Source: an uncultured Propionivibrio sp. | GTDB lineage: Bacteria > Pseudomonadota > Gammaproteobacteria > Burkholderiales > Rhodocyclaceae | Assembly (NCBI RefSeq): GCF_963666255.1 | Contig: NZ_OY762656.1 | Coordinates: forward strand, 186,001 to 250,000 | Reading direction: 5' to 3' | Length of the DNA: 64,000 nt | Part shown: positions 55,649 through 64,000 of the stretch, piece after piece | Layout: the number at the start of each line of letters is the position of its first letter | How positions within the stretch are numbered: the first letter of the stretch is position 1 | The notes under the pieces: model-generated | What the model was told of the DNA's origin: nothing | The model's database searches: none | The model's input: the letters and a program-made list of their open reading frames with translations, nothing else | Made by a program: the position numbers and the translations under genes

Positions 55649-57280
55649 TCAACCCTCGACCCGCACGGCGATGCCAATGCGTTTCTCGGCGGCGGCGCGT
55701 TCGTATTGACGGATTTTCGGCGCTGCCAGAATGCACGGCCGGCGCGCCACGATCACGACCAGGCGGCCGCTGTCGAGCGCCTGACGCAGCACGTCGTCGA
55801 GCACGACGTCGCTGGCCATCGGATCGACCGTAACGACATCGGCGATGCCCATGGCGCGCGCGATGTCTTCGAACAGCAGCCGGCCGGTCGCGTCATGCAC
55901 CAGCGTACGGCCGGTGCCGGGGTGTTCCTGCTGGCCGGTCATCGCCGTCGTGCCGTTATCGACGATCAGCACCACGTGGCCGGTTGGCGGCGGGTTGTAC
56001 ACCATCTCGGCGAGGCCGGTCAGGCCGCTATGCACGAAAGTCGAGTCGCCGATGACGCTGACCACGCGTTTGGCCTGTTCGGGCGGCAGCACATGGCGCA
56101 TGCCGAGCCCGACGCCAATACTGGCGCCCATGCAGACCAGCGTGTCCATCGCCGTGAAGGGAGGCAGTACGCCGAGCGAGTAGCAGCCGATGTCACCCGA
56201 GACGATGCAGTCGAGCCGGTTCAGCGCCTCGAACACCGGCCGGTGCGAGCAACCTTCGCAGAGCGCCGGCGGCTTGCCACCGGGAACCTTCGCCTCGGGC
56301 GAATCGTCGTGTTCAAGAATGCGGCGGACGCGGTCGGCGTTGAGTTCGCCGAAGCGGAAGCGCTCCGGTTTGCCTTCGACAGCGAGCCCTTCGGCGCGCA
56401 GTTCGGTGACGAGAATCGGATCGCCTTCCTCGATGACGACGCAGCGCTCGACCGAGGCGACAAAATCGCGGATCGCCTGCATCGGCAGCGGATACGAGAA
56501 ACCGAGCTGCAGCAGGCTGGCCTCCGGCGCGACCTCGCGGGCATGCATCGCGGCAACGCCCGAGGCGATGATGCCGAGCGCCTTGCCGCGCGGCTCGACG
56601 ATCGTCTGCGCGCAGGTTTCGGCATAGGCCGCGGCACGCGCCAGCTTGTCGCGCAAGGCATGATGCGCCGGACGCGCATAGGCCGGGATCATCACCCGCG
56701 CCGGAATATTGCGTTCGAATGACGGCGCCTGCGCCGGCCCCGGCAACGCCGTCTGCGTGACGATGCTCTTGGAATGGCAGGTGCGCGTCGTCATGCGCAG
56801 CAGCACGGGCTGGCGGAATTGCTCGGACAGCGCGAAGGCGGCACCGGCAAAGTCGTAGGCCTGCTGCGAATCGGCGGGCTCGAGCATGAGGAGGCCGGCG
56901 GCGCGTGCATAGTGCCGGTTGTCCTGTTCGTTCTGACTCGACGCCATGCCTGGGTCATCGGCCGAGACGAGCACCAGGCCGCCGGTGACGCCCGTGTAGG
57001 CGGCGGTGAACAAGGCGTCGGCGGCGACATTGACGCCGACGTGCTTCATCGTCACCAGCGACCGGCCGCCGGCGAAGGCGACGCCGATGCCGACTTCGAG
57101 CGCGACCTTCTCGTTCGGCGCCCACTGCGCCTTGCCGCCCAGCGCGGCGAAAGCTTCGAGGATTTCGGTGGAGGGAGTTCCGGGATAGCCGGTGCCGAGC
57201 AATACCCCGGCATTGAAGGCGGCGAGCGCGACAGCTTCGTCGCCGGAAAGGAGCATGCGATCAGCGAGCTTGGCAACCAT
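55649..57280 (-). CDS. iorA: Indolepyruvate oxidoreductase alpha subunit without ferredoxin domain
   Basis: A 543-residue TPP enzyme. Domain I region: GTGYPGTPSTEILEAFAALG; TPP/Mg site: GDIGCYSLGVLPPFTAMDTL and IGDSTFVHSGLTGLAEMVYN. It ends soon after VVIVARRPCILAAPKIRQYE. Typical IorA carries a further C-terminal domain of about 60-80 residues with two CxxCxxCxxxC 4Fe-4S sites, and none is present; the 20-base gap to iorB leaves no room for a lost piece. Oxidative decarboxylation of arylpyruvates to arylacetyl-CoA is the expected reaction. Electrons must leave by another protein. Confidence 0.88.
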   Translation of the reverse strand: MVAKLADRMLLSGDEAVALAAFNAGVLLGTGYPGTPSTEILEAFAALGGKAQWAPNEKVALEVGIGVAFAGGRSLVTMKHVGVNVAADALFTAAYTGVTGGLVLVSADDPGMASSQNEQDNRHYARAAGLLMLEPADSQQAYDFAGAAFALSEQFRQPVLLRMTTRTCHSKSIVTQTALPGPAQAPSFERNIPARVMIPAYARPAHHALRDKLARAAAYAETCAQTIVEPRGKALGIIASGVAAMHAREVAPEASLLQLGFSYPLPMQAIRDFVASVERCVVIEEGDPILVTELRAEGLAVEGKPERFRFGELNADRVRRILEHDDSPEAKVPGGKPPALCEGCSHRPVFEALNRLDCIVSGDIGCYSLGVLPPFTAMDTLVCMGASIGVGLGMRHVLPPEQAKRVVSVIGDSTFVHSGLTGLAEMVYNPPPTGHVVLIVDNGTTAMTGQQEHPGTGRTLVHDATGRLLFEDIARAMGIADVVTVDPMASDVVLDDVLRQALDSGRLVVIVARRPCILAAPKIRQYERAAAEKRIGIAVRVEG

Positions 57281-57465
57281 GACGATCTAAACAGGTGAGT
57301 GAAAAGAGTCGGTCGAAAAGATCCGGCCGTGCGAGGCGAAAGGCAGAGTATCCTAGCCTTCCCGCGACCGGTCAATGCGCCCGCCCGGATTTGCGGACAT
57401 CCGAGGCTGCGAACCAATCGCCGACGCGACGGTCAACCCCTTGTCTCCCACAGGAAGATCTCATC

Positions 57466-57750
57466 ATGATTTCACTTTCCGAAGACGCCATCGCCTACGC
57501 CAACGAAAAGCGCTCGCCGATCCACATCGGCCTTCCCTATAAGGTCAGCGGCTGCTGTTTCGACCTGACCGAGTCGCCCTCCGTCGTGCTCGGGGAGCCG
57601 TCATCACCCGGCGATTACCAGCGCCAGACGATCAACGGTGTCACCGTCTTCGTGCCCAGGGAGTTTCCCGAACACGACCCGATCGTCATCAAGACGCGCA
57701 GCCTGCTCGGCTTCAGGCAATTGGTCATCGACGGCTGGAAACTCGTCTAG
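57466..57750 (+). CDS. HesB-like CC-motif family protein
   Basis: A 94-residue protein from the ATG at 57466, with AGGAAG upstream. The sequence ISLSEDAIAYANEK, then SGCCFDL with a vicinal Cys pair, and VFVPREFPEHDPI resembles the small HesB-like family in which one Cys of the CC motif is selenocysteine in some members (CC/Se motif proteins). Here both are ordinary Cys. The role is unknown, perhaps redox or metal related. It is divergent from iorA. Confidence 0.65.
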   Translation: MISLSEDAIAYANEKRSPIHIGLPYKVSGCCFDLTESPSVVLGEPSSPGDYQRQTINGVTVFVPREFPEHDPIVIKTRSLLGFRQLVIDGWKLV

Positions 57751-57766
57751 CATTTTTCAGACGTCG

Positions 57767-57801
57767 AAAAAAAAGCCCGGTGACCAACCATTCACCAGGC
57801 T
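57767..57801 (-). terminator. Terminator after the first tct operon
   Basis: A 10-bp stem (AGCCTGGTGA and partner with one G-T pair, 57774-57801) and 8-base loop, followed on the minus strand by eight T. It lies 41 bases past the tctA stop and ends the tctC-tctB-tctA transcript. Confidence 0.88.
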
Positions 57802-57842
57802 GAAGCAATCGGGACGGCCACTGGCCGCCCCGGCGAAACGTC

Positions 57843-59351
57843 CTATTCCTCGTCGACGAAGACCTCTTCACGCTTCTTGCTGATCGCCGGCAGCGTGATC
57901 ATCACCATCAGGCCAACGGCCAATACGATCATCGTTGCCGAAATCGGCCGCGTGACGAAGACACTCCAGTCGCCGCGCGCCATCAGGAGCGCCCGGCGCA
58001 GGTTTTCCTCCATCATCGGCCCGAGCACGAAACCGAGGATCAGCGGCGCCGGCTCGAAGCCGAGCTTGTTGAAGAGAAAACCGACCACCGCGAAGGCCGC
58101 CGCGCAGTAAACGTCGAAGGTGTTGTTCGACAGCGTATAGACGCCGATCGCGCAGAAGGCCATGATCGCCGGGAAGAGGAAGCGATACGGCACGGTCAGC
58201 AGCTTCACCCAGATGCCGATCAGCGGCAGGTTGAGAATCACCAGCATCAGGTTGCCGACCCACATCGAGGTGATCAGGCCCCAGAACAGGCCGGGATTGG
58301 TCGTCATCACCTGCGGACCGGGCTGGATGCCCATGATCGTCATGGCGCCGATCATCAGCGCCATCACCGCGCTGGTCGGAATGCCCAGCGTCAGCATCGG
58401 GATGAACGAGGTCTGCGCGCCCGAGTTGTTGGCGGCTTCCGGCGCAGCGACGCCCTGGATGGCGCCCTTGCCGAAAGCTTCGGGCGTTCTCGACATCTTC
58501 TTTTCGACCGAATACGAGGTGAAGGACGCCAGCATCGGCCCGGCGCCCGGCAGGACGCCGAGCAGGCAACCGAGCATCGTGCCGCGCAAGGCGGCCGGCG
58601 CGGCGTCATGAAAATCCTGCTTGCTCGGCCACAGTCCGGTCACCTTCTTGACGAAGACTTCGCGATGCTCGGCCGGCTTGCCGAGGTTGGCGATAATCTC
58701 GCCGAAACTGAAGACGCCCATGGCGATGACGACGAAGTTGATGCCGTCCATCAGTTCCGGAATGCCGAAACTGAAGCGCGGCACCGCGGTAATGACGTCG
58801 GTATTGATCTGACCGAGCAGCAGGCCGAGCACGACCATCGCCAGCGCCTTGGCCAGCGAGCCGGACGCCAGGACGACGGCGCCGACCAGGCCGAGGAACA
58901 TCAGCGCGCAGTATTCCGGCGCGCCGAACTCGAAGGCGAGCGCGGTCAGCGGTGGTGCGAAGGCGGCGACCACCAGCGTGCCGACAGTGCCGGCGAAGAA
59001 CGAGGCCAGGGCTGCCGTCGCCAGCGCCGCGCCGGCGCGTCCGTGCCGCGCCATCTGGTACCCATCAAGCGCAGTGACGACCGACGAGGCTTCACCCGGC
59101 ACATTGATCAGGATCGCCGTCGTCGAGCCGCCGTATTGGGCGCCGTAGTAGATGCCGGCCAGCATGATCAGCGCCGAGGTCGGCTGCAGCGAGTACATCG
59201 ACGGCAGCAGCATGGCGATCGTCGCGATCGGACCGAGGCCCGGCAGCACGCCAATCAGCGTGCCGAGCATGGCACCGAGAAAGGCATACCAGAGGTTGAT
59301 CAGCGACAGCGAGGTCTGGAAGCCGATATAAAGGTTTTGAAGCAAGTCCAT
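57843..59351 (-). CDS. tctA: Tripartite tricarboxylate transporter large permease (TctA), copy 1
   Basis: A 502-residue membrane protein with about 12 helices. Family motifs: [40 protein letters not shown] and GAGPMLASFTSYSVEKKMS, then PEAANNSGAQTSFIPMLTLG. TctA forms the transport channel with TctB and receives substrate from the binding protein TctC. It is the last gene of its operon. Confidence 0.95.
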   Translation of the reverse strand: MDLLQNLYIGFQTSLSLINLWYAFLGAMLGTLIGVLPGLGPIATIAMLLPSMYSLQPTSALIMLAGIYYGAQYGGSTTAILINVPGEASSVVTALDGYQMARHGRAGAALATAALASFFAGTVGTLVVAAFAPPLTALAFEFGAPEYCALMFLGLVGAVVLASGSLAKALAMVVLGLLLGQINTDVITAVPRFSFGIPELMDGINFVVIAMGVFSFGEIIANLGKPAEHREVFVKKVTGLWPSKQDFHDAAPAALRGTMLGCLLGVLPGAGPMLASFTSYSVEKKMSRTPEAFGKGAIQGVAAPEAANNSGAQTSFIPMLTLGIPTSAVMALMIGAMTIMGIQPGPQVMTTNPGLFWGLITSMWVGNLMLVILNLPLIGIWVKLLTVPYRFLFPAIMAFCAIGVYTLSNNTFDVYCAAAFAVVGFLFNKLGFEPAPLILGFVLGPMMEENLRRALLMARGDWSVFVTRPISATMIVLAVGLMVMITLPAISKKREEVFVDEE

Positions 59352-59386
59352 GTTCGATCTTTCTCTAAGTCACGCAGAGGGGCTGC

Positions 59387-59845
59387 TCAGGACAGCGCCG
59401 GCCACAGGGGAATGGTCAGCTGCAGACCGTAGATGAAAATGAGATAGGACATCACGGTCAGAATCACCGCGTTGAGCACCGCGTCCTTCCAGGTGAATTC
59501 GCTGCCACCGGCGGCGGTCATGATGATCATCAGCGGGAAGCTGATGACAAAACCGAGCCGCGGCAAAGCAAGGCCGAAGAAAATGATGGCGCCGACGATA
59601 CAGAGCAGCGGCCGCCAGGGAATTTTTCCGATCGGATCGCCGTCGGTGCGCTTGTTCGTGAAGGCCGACACCAGGACGACGACACCGAGCAAGGCGAGAA
59701 TGATGCCGAGCCCGAAGGGGAAGTAACCCGGCCCCGGACGCACGGCAATGCCGAAATTGTAGTTCGTCGCGCCGATGGCAAAGGCGCTACCCACGAGGAT
59801 CAGCAGGACACCCGAGAGGAAGTCTTTCTGGCTTTTGATTTTCAT
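59387..59845 (-). CDS. tctB: Tripartite tricarboxylate transporter small subunit (TctB), copy 1
   Basis: A 152-residue membrane protein with four helices, from the ATG at 59845 (MKIKSQKDFLSG). Conserved GPGYFPFGLGIILALLG and EFTWKDAVLNAVILTV. It lies between tctC and tctA in the operon. Confidence 0.9.
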   Translation of the reverse strand: MKIKSQKDFLSGVLLILVGSAFAIGATNYNFGIAVRPGPGYFPFGLGIILALLGVVVLVSAFTNKRTDGDPIGKIPWRPLLCIVGAIIFFGLALPRLGFVISFPLMIIMTAAGGSEFTWKDAVLNAVILTVMSYLIFIYGLQLTIPLWPALS

Positions 59846-59933
59846 GGAGAATCCAGTGTGATGCTGAGGAACCGGCGCCGTCCGGACGGCTCGCGCCCGG
59901 ACGGCCACGGTGTCGATCAGTGCTGCTTCAAGC

Positions 59934-60926
59934 TCAGTCGGCCTTGATGTTGGCGTCCTTGATCAGCTTGGTGTACTTGGCAAACTCGTCCGGCCCGTAC
60001 TTGGCCAGTTCGGAGGCGATACCGGAGGCCGGGGCGACGCCGACGCCGCGCAGCTTCTCGATGACTTCCGGCATCTTCAGCACTTTCTGCAATTCGGCGC
60101 TGAGGCGATCGACGATGGGCTTCGGCGTCTTCGCCGGTGCGTAGAGCGCATACCAGCCGTTCACCGAGAAGTCGGGGTAGCCCGCTTCGGCGAAGGTCGG
60201 CACATCGGGGAAGTCGGCCATGCGCGTCTTCGACGAGACGGCGATCGGACGCACCTTGCCGCCCTTGATCAGCGGCGTCGAGTTCGTCGAGGTATCGAAG
60301 ATGACGTCAAGGCGTCCGCCGATCAGGTCGAGGATGTGCGCACTGCCGCCCTTGTACGGGACGTGCGTCATATTGACCTTGGCCTGCGCCGTAAACATTT
60401 CACCGGCCAGGTGCAGCGGCGAACCGTTGCCCGAGGAACCGTACATCACCTCGCCCGGCTTGGCCTTGGCAGCCTCGACGACGTCCTTGAGCGTCTTGTA
60501 CTTCGAGTTCGGGAACGTGATGACGACCATCGGCGCGGTACCGAAGAGGCCGATCGGCTCAAAGGCGGTGAGCGGATCGTACTCGGCCTTGAACAGGATC
60601 GGGCTGACCGCGTTCGAGGCGAAGCCGCCGACGAGCAGCGTGTAGCCGTCGGCCGGCGCCTTGGCGACGACGGTCGCGCCGATCAGCGTGCCGGCACCCG
60701 GCTTGTTGTCGATGATGAACTGCTGGCCAAGGCCTTCGGACAGCTTCTGGCCGATCAGGCGGCCGAGCATGTCGTTGGCGCCGCCAGCCGGATAGGGCAC
60801 GACGAGCGTCACCGGCTTGGTCGGATAGGTTTGCGCCTGAGCAAGACCGAAACAGCCGAAACCGGCAACGGCCGTGGCGGCGAGCAGACGGGTAAAGGTA
60901 CGACGGGAGAGCAGCGAAGTGGTCAT
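59934..60926 (-). CDS. tctC: Bug/TctC solute-binding protein, copy 1
   Basis: A 330-residue periplasmic protein. The signal peptide contains SRRTFTRLLA, a twin-arginine-like motif, followed by a hydrophobic stretch and QAQ. The mature domain has PVTLVVPYPAGGANDMLGRL and GKPFII-like VIDNKPGAGTLIGATVV and PADGYTLLVGG. It binds a carboxylate and hands it to TctAB. It heads the tctC-tctB-tctA operon. Confidence 0.92.
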   Translation of the reverse strand: MTTSLLSRRTFTRLLAATAVAGFGCFGLAQAQTYPTKPVTLVVPYPAGGANDMLGRLIGQKLSEGLGQQFIIDNKPGAGTLIGATVVAKAPADGYTLLVGGFASNAVSPILFKAEYDPLTAFEPIGLFGTAPMVVITFPNSKYKTLKDVVEAAKAKPGEVMYGSSGNGSPLHLAGEMFTAQAKVNMTHVPYKGGSAHILDLIGGRLDVIFDTSTNSTPLIKGGKVRPIAVSSKTRMADFPDVPTFAEAGYPDFSVNGWYALYAPAKTPKPIVDRLSAELQKVLKMPEVIEKLRGVGVAPASGIASELAKYGPDEFAKYTKLIKDANIKAD

Positions 60927-60980
60927 GGCTTCATTCCTTGACGAGGGATTGACGAAGCGATCGCATCACGACATCGATCG

Positions 60981-61017
60981 AAAATCGGGCGCCGGGCCGC
61001 CTGAAGCGGACCCGGCG
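60981..61017 (-). terminator. Terminator-like hairpin between the two tct operons
   Basis: On the minus strand CGCCGGG-TCC.. pairs with ..CCCGGCG (61017-60990) and TTTT follows two bases later after CCGA. It lies 38 bases past the tctC copy 2 stop and separates the two transcripts. Confidence 0.5.
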
Positions 61018-61054
61018 TTCGGGAAAAAACACCAGCAAAAGGGCATGCCCGGTA

Positions 61055-62032
61055 TTACTTGACCTGCAGGTTGGCCTTCTCGATGACGGCCTTCCACTTG
61101 GCCATCTCGGCGGCGATGTAGTCGGCGAATTCCTTCGGCGAGGTGGCGACGGCTTCAGCGCCCGCCTCGGAGAATTTCTTGATCGTTTCCGGCTTCTTCA
61201 TGCAAGCCTGGACTTCGGCGGCGAGCTTGTCGACGATTTCCTTCGGCGTTCCGGCCGGTGCGATGAAGCCGTGCCAGGCGACCGCTTCGAAACCGGGCAG
61301 GAATTCGGCCACTGCCGGCACCTTCTCGTCGAAGGCGGCGCGCTTGGCCGTCGCCGTCGCCAGCATCGTCAGCTTGCCGGCCTGCACATGCGGCAGCAGC
61401 AGCGGCACGTTGTCGAAGGTCATCGCCACCTGGCCGCCGAGCATGTCGGTGACCATGCGCGCCGAACCCGGATACGGCACGTGTGTGATCTTGGTGCCGG
61501 TCATCTGCTGGAACAGCTCGGCCGCCAGATGCTGCGAGGTACCGACGCCCGAGGAGCCATACGCGACCTTGCCCGGATTCTTCTTGAGGTAGTCGATCAG
61601 CTCCGGCACCGATTTCACCGGCAGCTTGCCCGAGTTGATGACGAGGACATTAGGCACCTTGTCGAACATGGTCACCGGGATCAGGTCCTTGAGCGGCTTG
61701 TACGGCACCTGGTCGGGGCGCAACTGCGGATTGATCGCCAAACCGGAAGTACTGGCGATGCCGATCGTCAGGCCGTCCGGCTTGGAGCGTGCGACCTGGG
61801 CGATGCCATTGACACTGCCGGCGCCCGGCACATTCTCGATGATGAACGGCTTGCCGAAAGCCTTCTGCAGGTGATCGCCGATGACGCGCGCGAAAATATC
61901 GGTGGTGCCGCCGGCCGTGAACGGCACGATGATCTTGACGGTGTCGGTCGGCCACTCGTCCTTCGCCATTGACGGCGAAGCGACCAGCGACAGACAGGCG
62001 GAAACGGCCAGCGAAAACAATGTCTTGTTCAT
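61055..62032 (-). CDS. tctC: Bug/TctC solute-binding protein, copy 2
   Basis: A 325-residue periplasmic protein with a Sec signal peptide (LFSLAVSACLSLVASPSMA, cleavage before KDEW). Mature domain: VKIIVPFTAGGTTDIFARVI, PGAGSVNGIAQVARSKPDG and AYGSSGVGTSQHLAAELF. It belongs to the second tct operon, after tctA copy 2. Sequence is clearly different from copy 1, so the two probably bind different acids. Confidence 0.92.
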   Translation of the reverse strand: MNKTLFSLAVSACLSLVASPSMAKDEWPTDTVKIIVPFTAGGTTDIFARVIGDHLQKAFGKPFIIENVPGAGSVNGIAQVARSKPDGLTIGIASTSGLAINPQLRPDQVPYKPLKDLIPVTMFDKVPNVLVINSGKLPVKSVPELIDYLKKNPGKVAYGSSGVGTSQHLAAELFQQMTGTKITHVPYPGSARMVTDMLGGQVAMTFDNVPLLLPHVQAGKLTMLATATAKRAAFDEKVPAVAEFLPGFEAVAWHGFIAPAGTPKEIVDKLAAEVQACMKKPETIKKFSEAGAEAVATSPKEFADYIAAEMAKWKAVIEKANLQVK

Positions 62033-62122
62033 GATTGCCCTCTTTATTTGAGTCGATTGACGCGGTTCGATTCTATCTCTTGTTGATACTGCTGATGCCT
62101 GTTACATAACCCCTGGAACGTC

Positions 62123-63625
62123 TCATTCTTCCTGGAACGCCTCCTGTCGCTTCTGCTTGATCGACGGTACGGCCATGATGGCGATCAGGCCGGCGGTGGC
62201 GATCAGCAGCGACAGGGAAATCGGATTGGTGACGAAGGTCGAATAACTGCCCTGCGAGAGAATCAGCGCCCGCCGGAAGTATTCTTCCATCATTGGCCCG
62301 AGGACGAATCCCAACAGCATCGGCGCCGCCTCGCAACCGAGCTTGGCGAGTACGTAACCGAAGACCGAGAGGATCGCCGTGATGTAGATATTGGCGACGT
62401 TGCTGTTGAGCGAATAGACGCCGATGCAGCAGAAGACCAGGATCGCCGGGTAGAGGAAGCGATAGGGAATCGTCAGCAGCTTGACCCAGACGCCGAGCAT
62501 CGGCAGGTTGAGGATCACCAGCATCAGGTTGCCGACCCACATCGACGCGATCAGGCCCCAGAACAGTTCCGGGTTGTTCTGCATCACCTGCGGACCCGGC
62601 GTGATGTTGTGAATCGTCATCGCGCCGACCATCAGTGCCATCACCGCGTTCGACGGAATGCCCATCGTCAGCAGCGGGATGAACGAGGTCTGCGCCGCCG
62701 CGTTGTTCGCCGATTCCGGCCCGGCAACGCCCTCGATGGCGCCCTTGCCGAATTCGTCGGAATGCTTGGAGATCTTCTTCTCGAAGGTATAGGCGGCGAA
62801 GGACGACAGCACCGCGCCGCCGCCCGGCAGGATACCGAGCACCGACCCCAGCGTCGTGCCGCGGAACACTGCCGGCAGCATGCGCTTGAAATCGTCCCAA
62901 CTCGGCATCAGGCCCGACACCTTGTTGGTGAAGGTCTCGCGCTTGTCCTTGAGCGAGAGATTGCTGATCACCTCGGCGAAGCCGAACAGGCCCATGGCAA
63001 CGCAAACGAAATCAATGCCGTCGAACAGCGCCGGGACGCCAAAGGTATAGCGCATGACACCGGAATTGACGTCGGTACCGATCAGGCCGAGCAGCAGGCC
63101 CATCAGGATCATGCAGATGGCCTTGAGAATCGAGCCTGACGACAGGATGATGGCGCCGACGAGGCCGAGCACCATCAACGAGAAATAGTCGGCCGGGCCG
63201 AAGCTGAAGGCGAGTTCGGCCAGCGTCGGGGCGAAAGCGGCGAGCACCAGCGTCGCCACACAACCGGCGAAGAAGGAGCCGAAACCGGCGGTGAACAACG
63301 CCGTCCCGGCCTTGCCGCGCCGCGCCATCTGGTATCCGTCGATGGCGGTGACCACCGACGACGACTCGCCGGGCAGATTGACGAGAATGGCCGTCGTCGA
63401 GCCGCCGTACTGCGCGCCGTAGAAGATACCGGCAAGCATGATCAGCGCCGTCGTCGGGCTGAGGCCGTAGGTCACCGGCAGCAGCATGGCGATCGTCGCC
63501 ACCGGGCCGATGCCGGGCAGCACACCGATCAAGGTGCCGAGCAGGCAGCCGATGAAAGCGTAGAGGAGGTTCTGCAGCGACAGCGCCGTGGCAAAACCGA
63601 GCGAGAGATTGGCAATCAGGTCCAT
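62123..63625 (-). CDS. tctA: Tripartite tricarboxylate transporter large permease (TctA), copy 2
   Basis: A 500-residue paralogue of copy 1, with [60 protein letters not shown] and [20 protein letters not shown]. About 12 helices. It lies between tctB and tctC in its operon. Confidence 0.95.
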   Translation of the reverse strand: MDLIANLSLGFATALSLQNLLYAFIGCLLGTLIGVLPGIGPVATIAMLLPVTYGLSPTTALIMLAGIFYGAQYGGSTTAILVNLPGESSSVVTAIDGYQMARRGKAGTALFTAGFGSFFAGCVATLVLAAFAPTLAELAFSFGPADYFSLMVLGLVGAIILSSGSILKAICMILMGLLLGLIGTDVNSGVMRYTFGVPALFDGIDFVCVAMGLFGFAEVISNLSLKDKRETFTNKVSGLMPSWDDFKRMLPAVFRGTTLGSVLGILPGGGAVLSSFAAYTFEKKISKHSDEFGKGAIEGVAGPESANNAAAQTSFIPLLTMGIPSNAVMALMVGAMTIHNITPGPQVMQNNPELFWGLIASMWVGNLMLVILNLPMLGVWVKLLTIPYRFLYPAILVFCCIGVYSLNSNVANIYITAILSVFGYVLAKLGCEAAPMLLGFVLGPMMEEYFRRALILSQGSYSTFVTNPISLSLLIATAGLIAIMAVPSIKQKRQEAFQEE

Positions 63626-63637
63626 GGTCGCAACCCC

Positions 63638-64000
63638 TCAGGAAAAAAGCGTCGGCCAGGTCGGGAACTGCAGGTGCAGCCCCATGACGAAGACGCCGTA
63701 CACCAACGCAGCGAGCAGCAGCGACGAGGTCAGCGTCCCCTTCCAGGTGAACTCGTGGCTGCCGAGCGAGGAGACAATCACCAGCACCAGCACCGAGAGA
63801 ACGATGCCCAGATATTGAAGCAGGAAGGCAAAGAGGACGACGGCGCCGACGATCCAGGCGGTCGCTTTCCAGTCGAGCCGGCCGATCTCGGTCGCCTCGG
63901 CCTTCGGTGCCAGTGCGCCGAGGCTCAGCACGGTGCCGAGTATGGCGAGCAGGACCGCCAGCCAGAACGGGAAATACCCCGGTCCGATGTCATCGCTCGC
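63638..64000 (-). CDS. tctB: TctB small subunit, copy 2, cut by window edge
   Basis: The last 120 codons of a TctB protein. The frame is open to base 64000 and begins there with IGPGYFPFWLAVLLAILG, the conserved TctB segment, followed by GRLDWKATAWIVGAVVLFAF and HEFTWKGTLTSSLLLAALV. The start lies past the window. It precedes tctA by 12 bases. Confidence 0.9.
   Translation of the reverse strand, partial: ASDDIGPGYFPFWLAVLLAILGTVLSLGALAPKAEATEIGRLDWKATAWIVGAVVLFAFLLQYLGIVLSVLVLVIVSSLGSHEFTWKGTLTSSLLLAALVYGVFVMGLHLQFPTWPTLFS

Noticed and set aside
1-64000. tRNA, rRNA, CRISPR array, insertion sequence or prophage
   Set aside because: No tRNA T-loop context, regular spaced repeats, transposase or phage genes were found.

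Overview
The window is a GC-rich chromosomal segment of a motile Gram-negative betaproteobacterium, most like the Rhodocyclaceae (Propionivibrio/Dechloromonas type). This is inferred from gene content and order, not from a search. Support comes from the flhB-flhA-flhF-flhG block followed by cheA-cheZ-cheY, several tripartite tricarboxylate (Bug/TctC-type) transport genes, an Rst-like two-component system, a MutL of the endonuclease type, and an Na+-pumping methylmalonyl-CoA decarboxylase operon such as succinate/propionate-fermenting bacteria use. No rRNA, tRNA, CRISPR array, insertion sequence or prophage was seen.

Layout. (1) 1-13.6 kb, all on the minus strand: flagellar export and placement genes (flhG partial, flhF, flhA, flhB), then a chemotaxis and motor block (cheA, cheZ, cheY, two cheV, cheB, cheR, motB, motA). 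The receptor and cheW genes are not in the window. (2) 13.7-18.6 kb: a TonB-like protein, a CDF metal exporter followed directly by a divergent FeoB-like transporter, an unrecognised gene with a hairpin at its start codon, and a small secreted protein. (3) 18.7-22.6 kb: a stand-alone homodimeric 2-oxoacid dehydrogenase E1 divergent from an Lrp/AsnC regulator, and a DUF1993 protein. (4) 22.6-34.7 kb: recQ, a beta-CASP metallohydrolase, an RTX-protein remnant, valS with a thioesterase, an AEC carrier, dsbB, and an RstA/RstB-like pair. (5) 34.8-40.4 kb: a tightly packed minus-strand operon (dedA, lipoprotein, purN, DUF3108, rsmB-like, mscS).

(6) 40.5-48.4 kb: a metabolic module. A PAS sensor kinase and a FixJ-type regulator lie next to mmdA-oadG-biotin carrier-oadB, the Na+-translocating methylmalonyl-CoA decarboxylase. 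A solitary TRAP-type DctP binding protein is divergent from mmdA. The 479-base gap between mmdA and dctP holds a repeated CACGG..AAATACA element and an inverted repeat. (7) 48.4-53.3 kb: mutL-miaA, a 2-hydroxycarboxylate-type transporter, and a 668-base gap that carries a well-formed promoter and a hairpin and probably encodes a small RNA of about 200 nt. (8) 53.3-57.3 kb: iorA-iorB-paaK-ACT, for arylpyruvate oxidation and aryl-CoA formation. The IorA subunit lacks its usual ferredoxin domain. (9) 57.5-64 kb: a HesB-like CC-motif protein and two adjacent tripartite tricarboxylate transport operons in mirrored gene order.

Together the accessory genes describe a cell that swims toward, imports and decarboxylates or oxidises organic acids. 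It has several carboxylate uptake systems (TTT x2, 2HCT, orphan DctP), sodium-coupled decarboxylation of succinate-derived methylmalonyl-CoA, and arylpyruvate oxidation. The points most worth checking are the mmd/two-component/DctP module with its repeated operator-like sites, the candidate small RNA at 53.05-53.28 kb, the IorA without a ferredoxin domain, and the reduced chemotaxis adaptation set (CheB without a receiver, CheA without a P2 domain, two CheV proteins, CheZ with extra ALFDS motifs).
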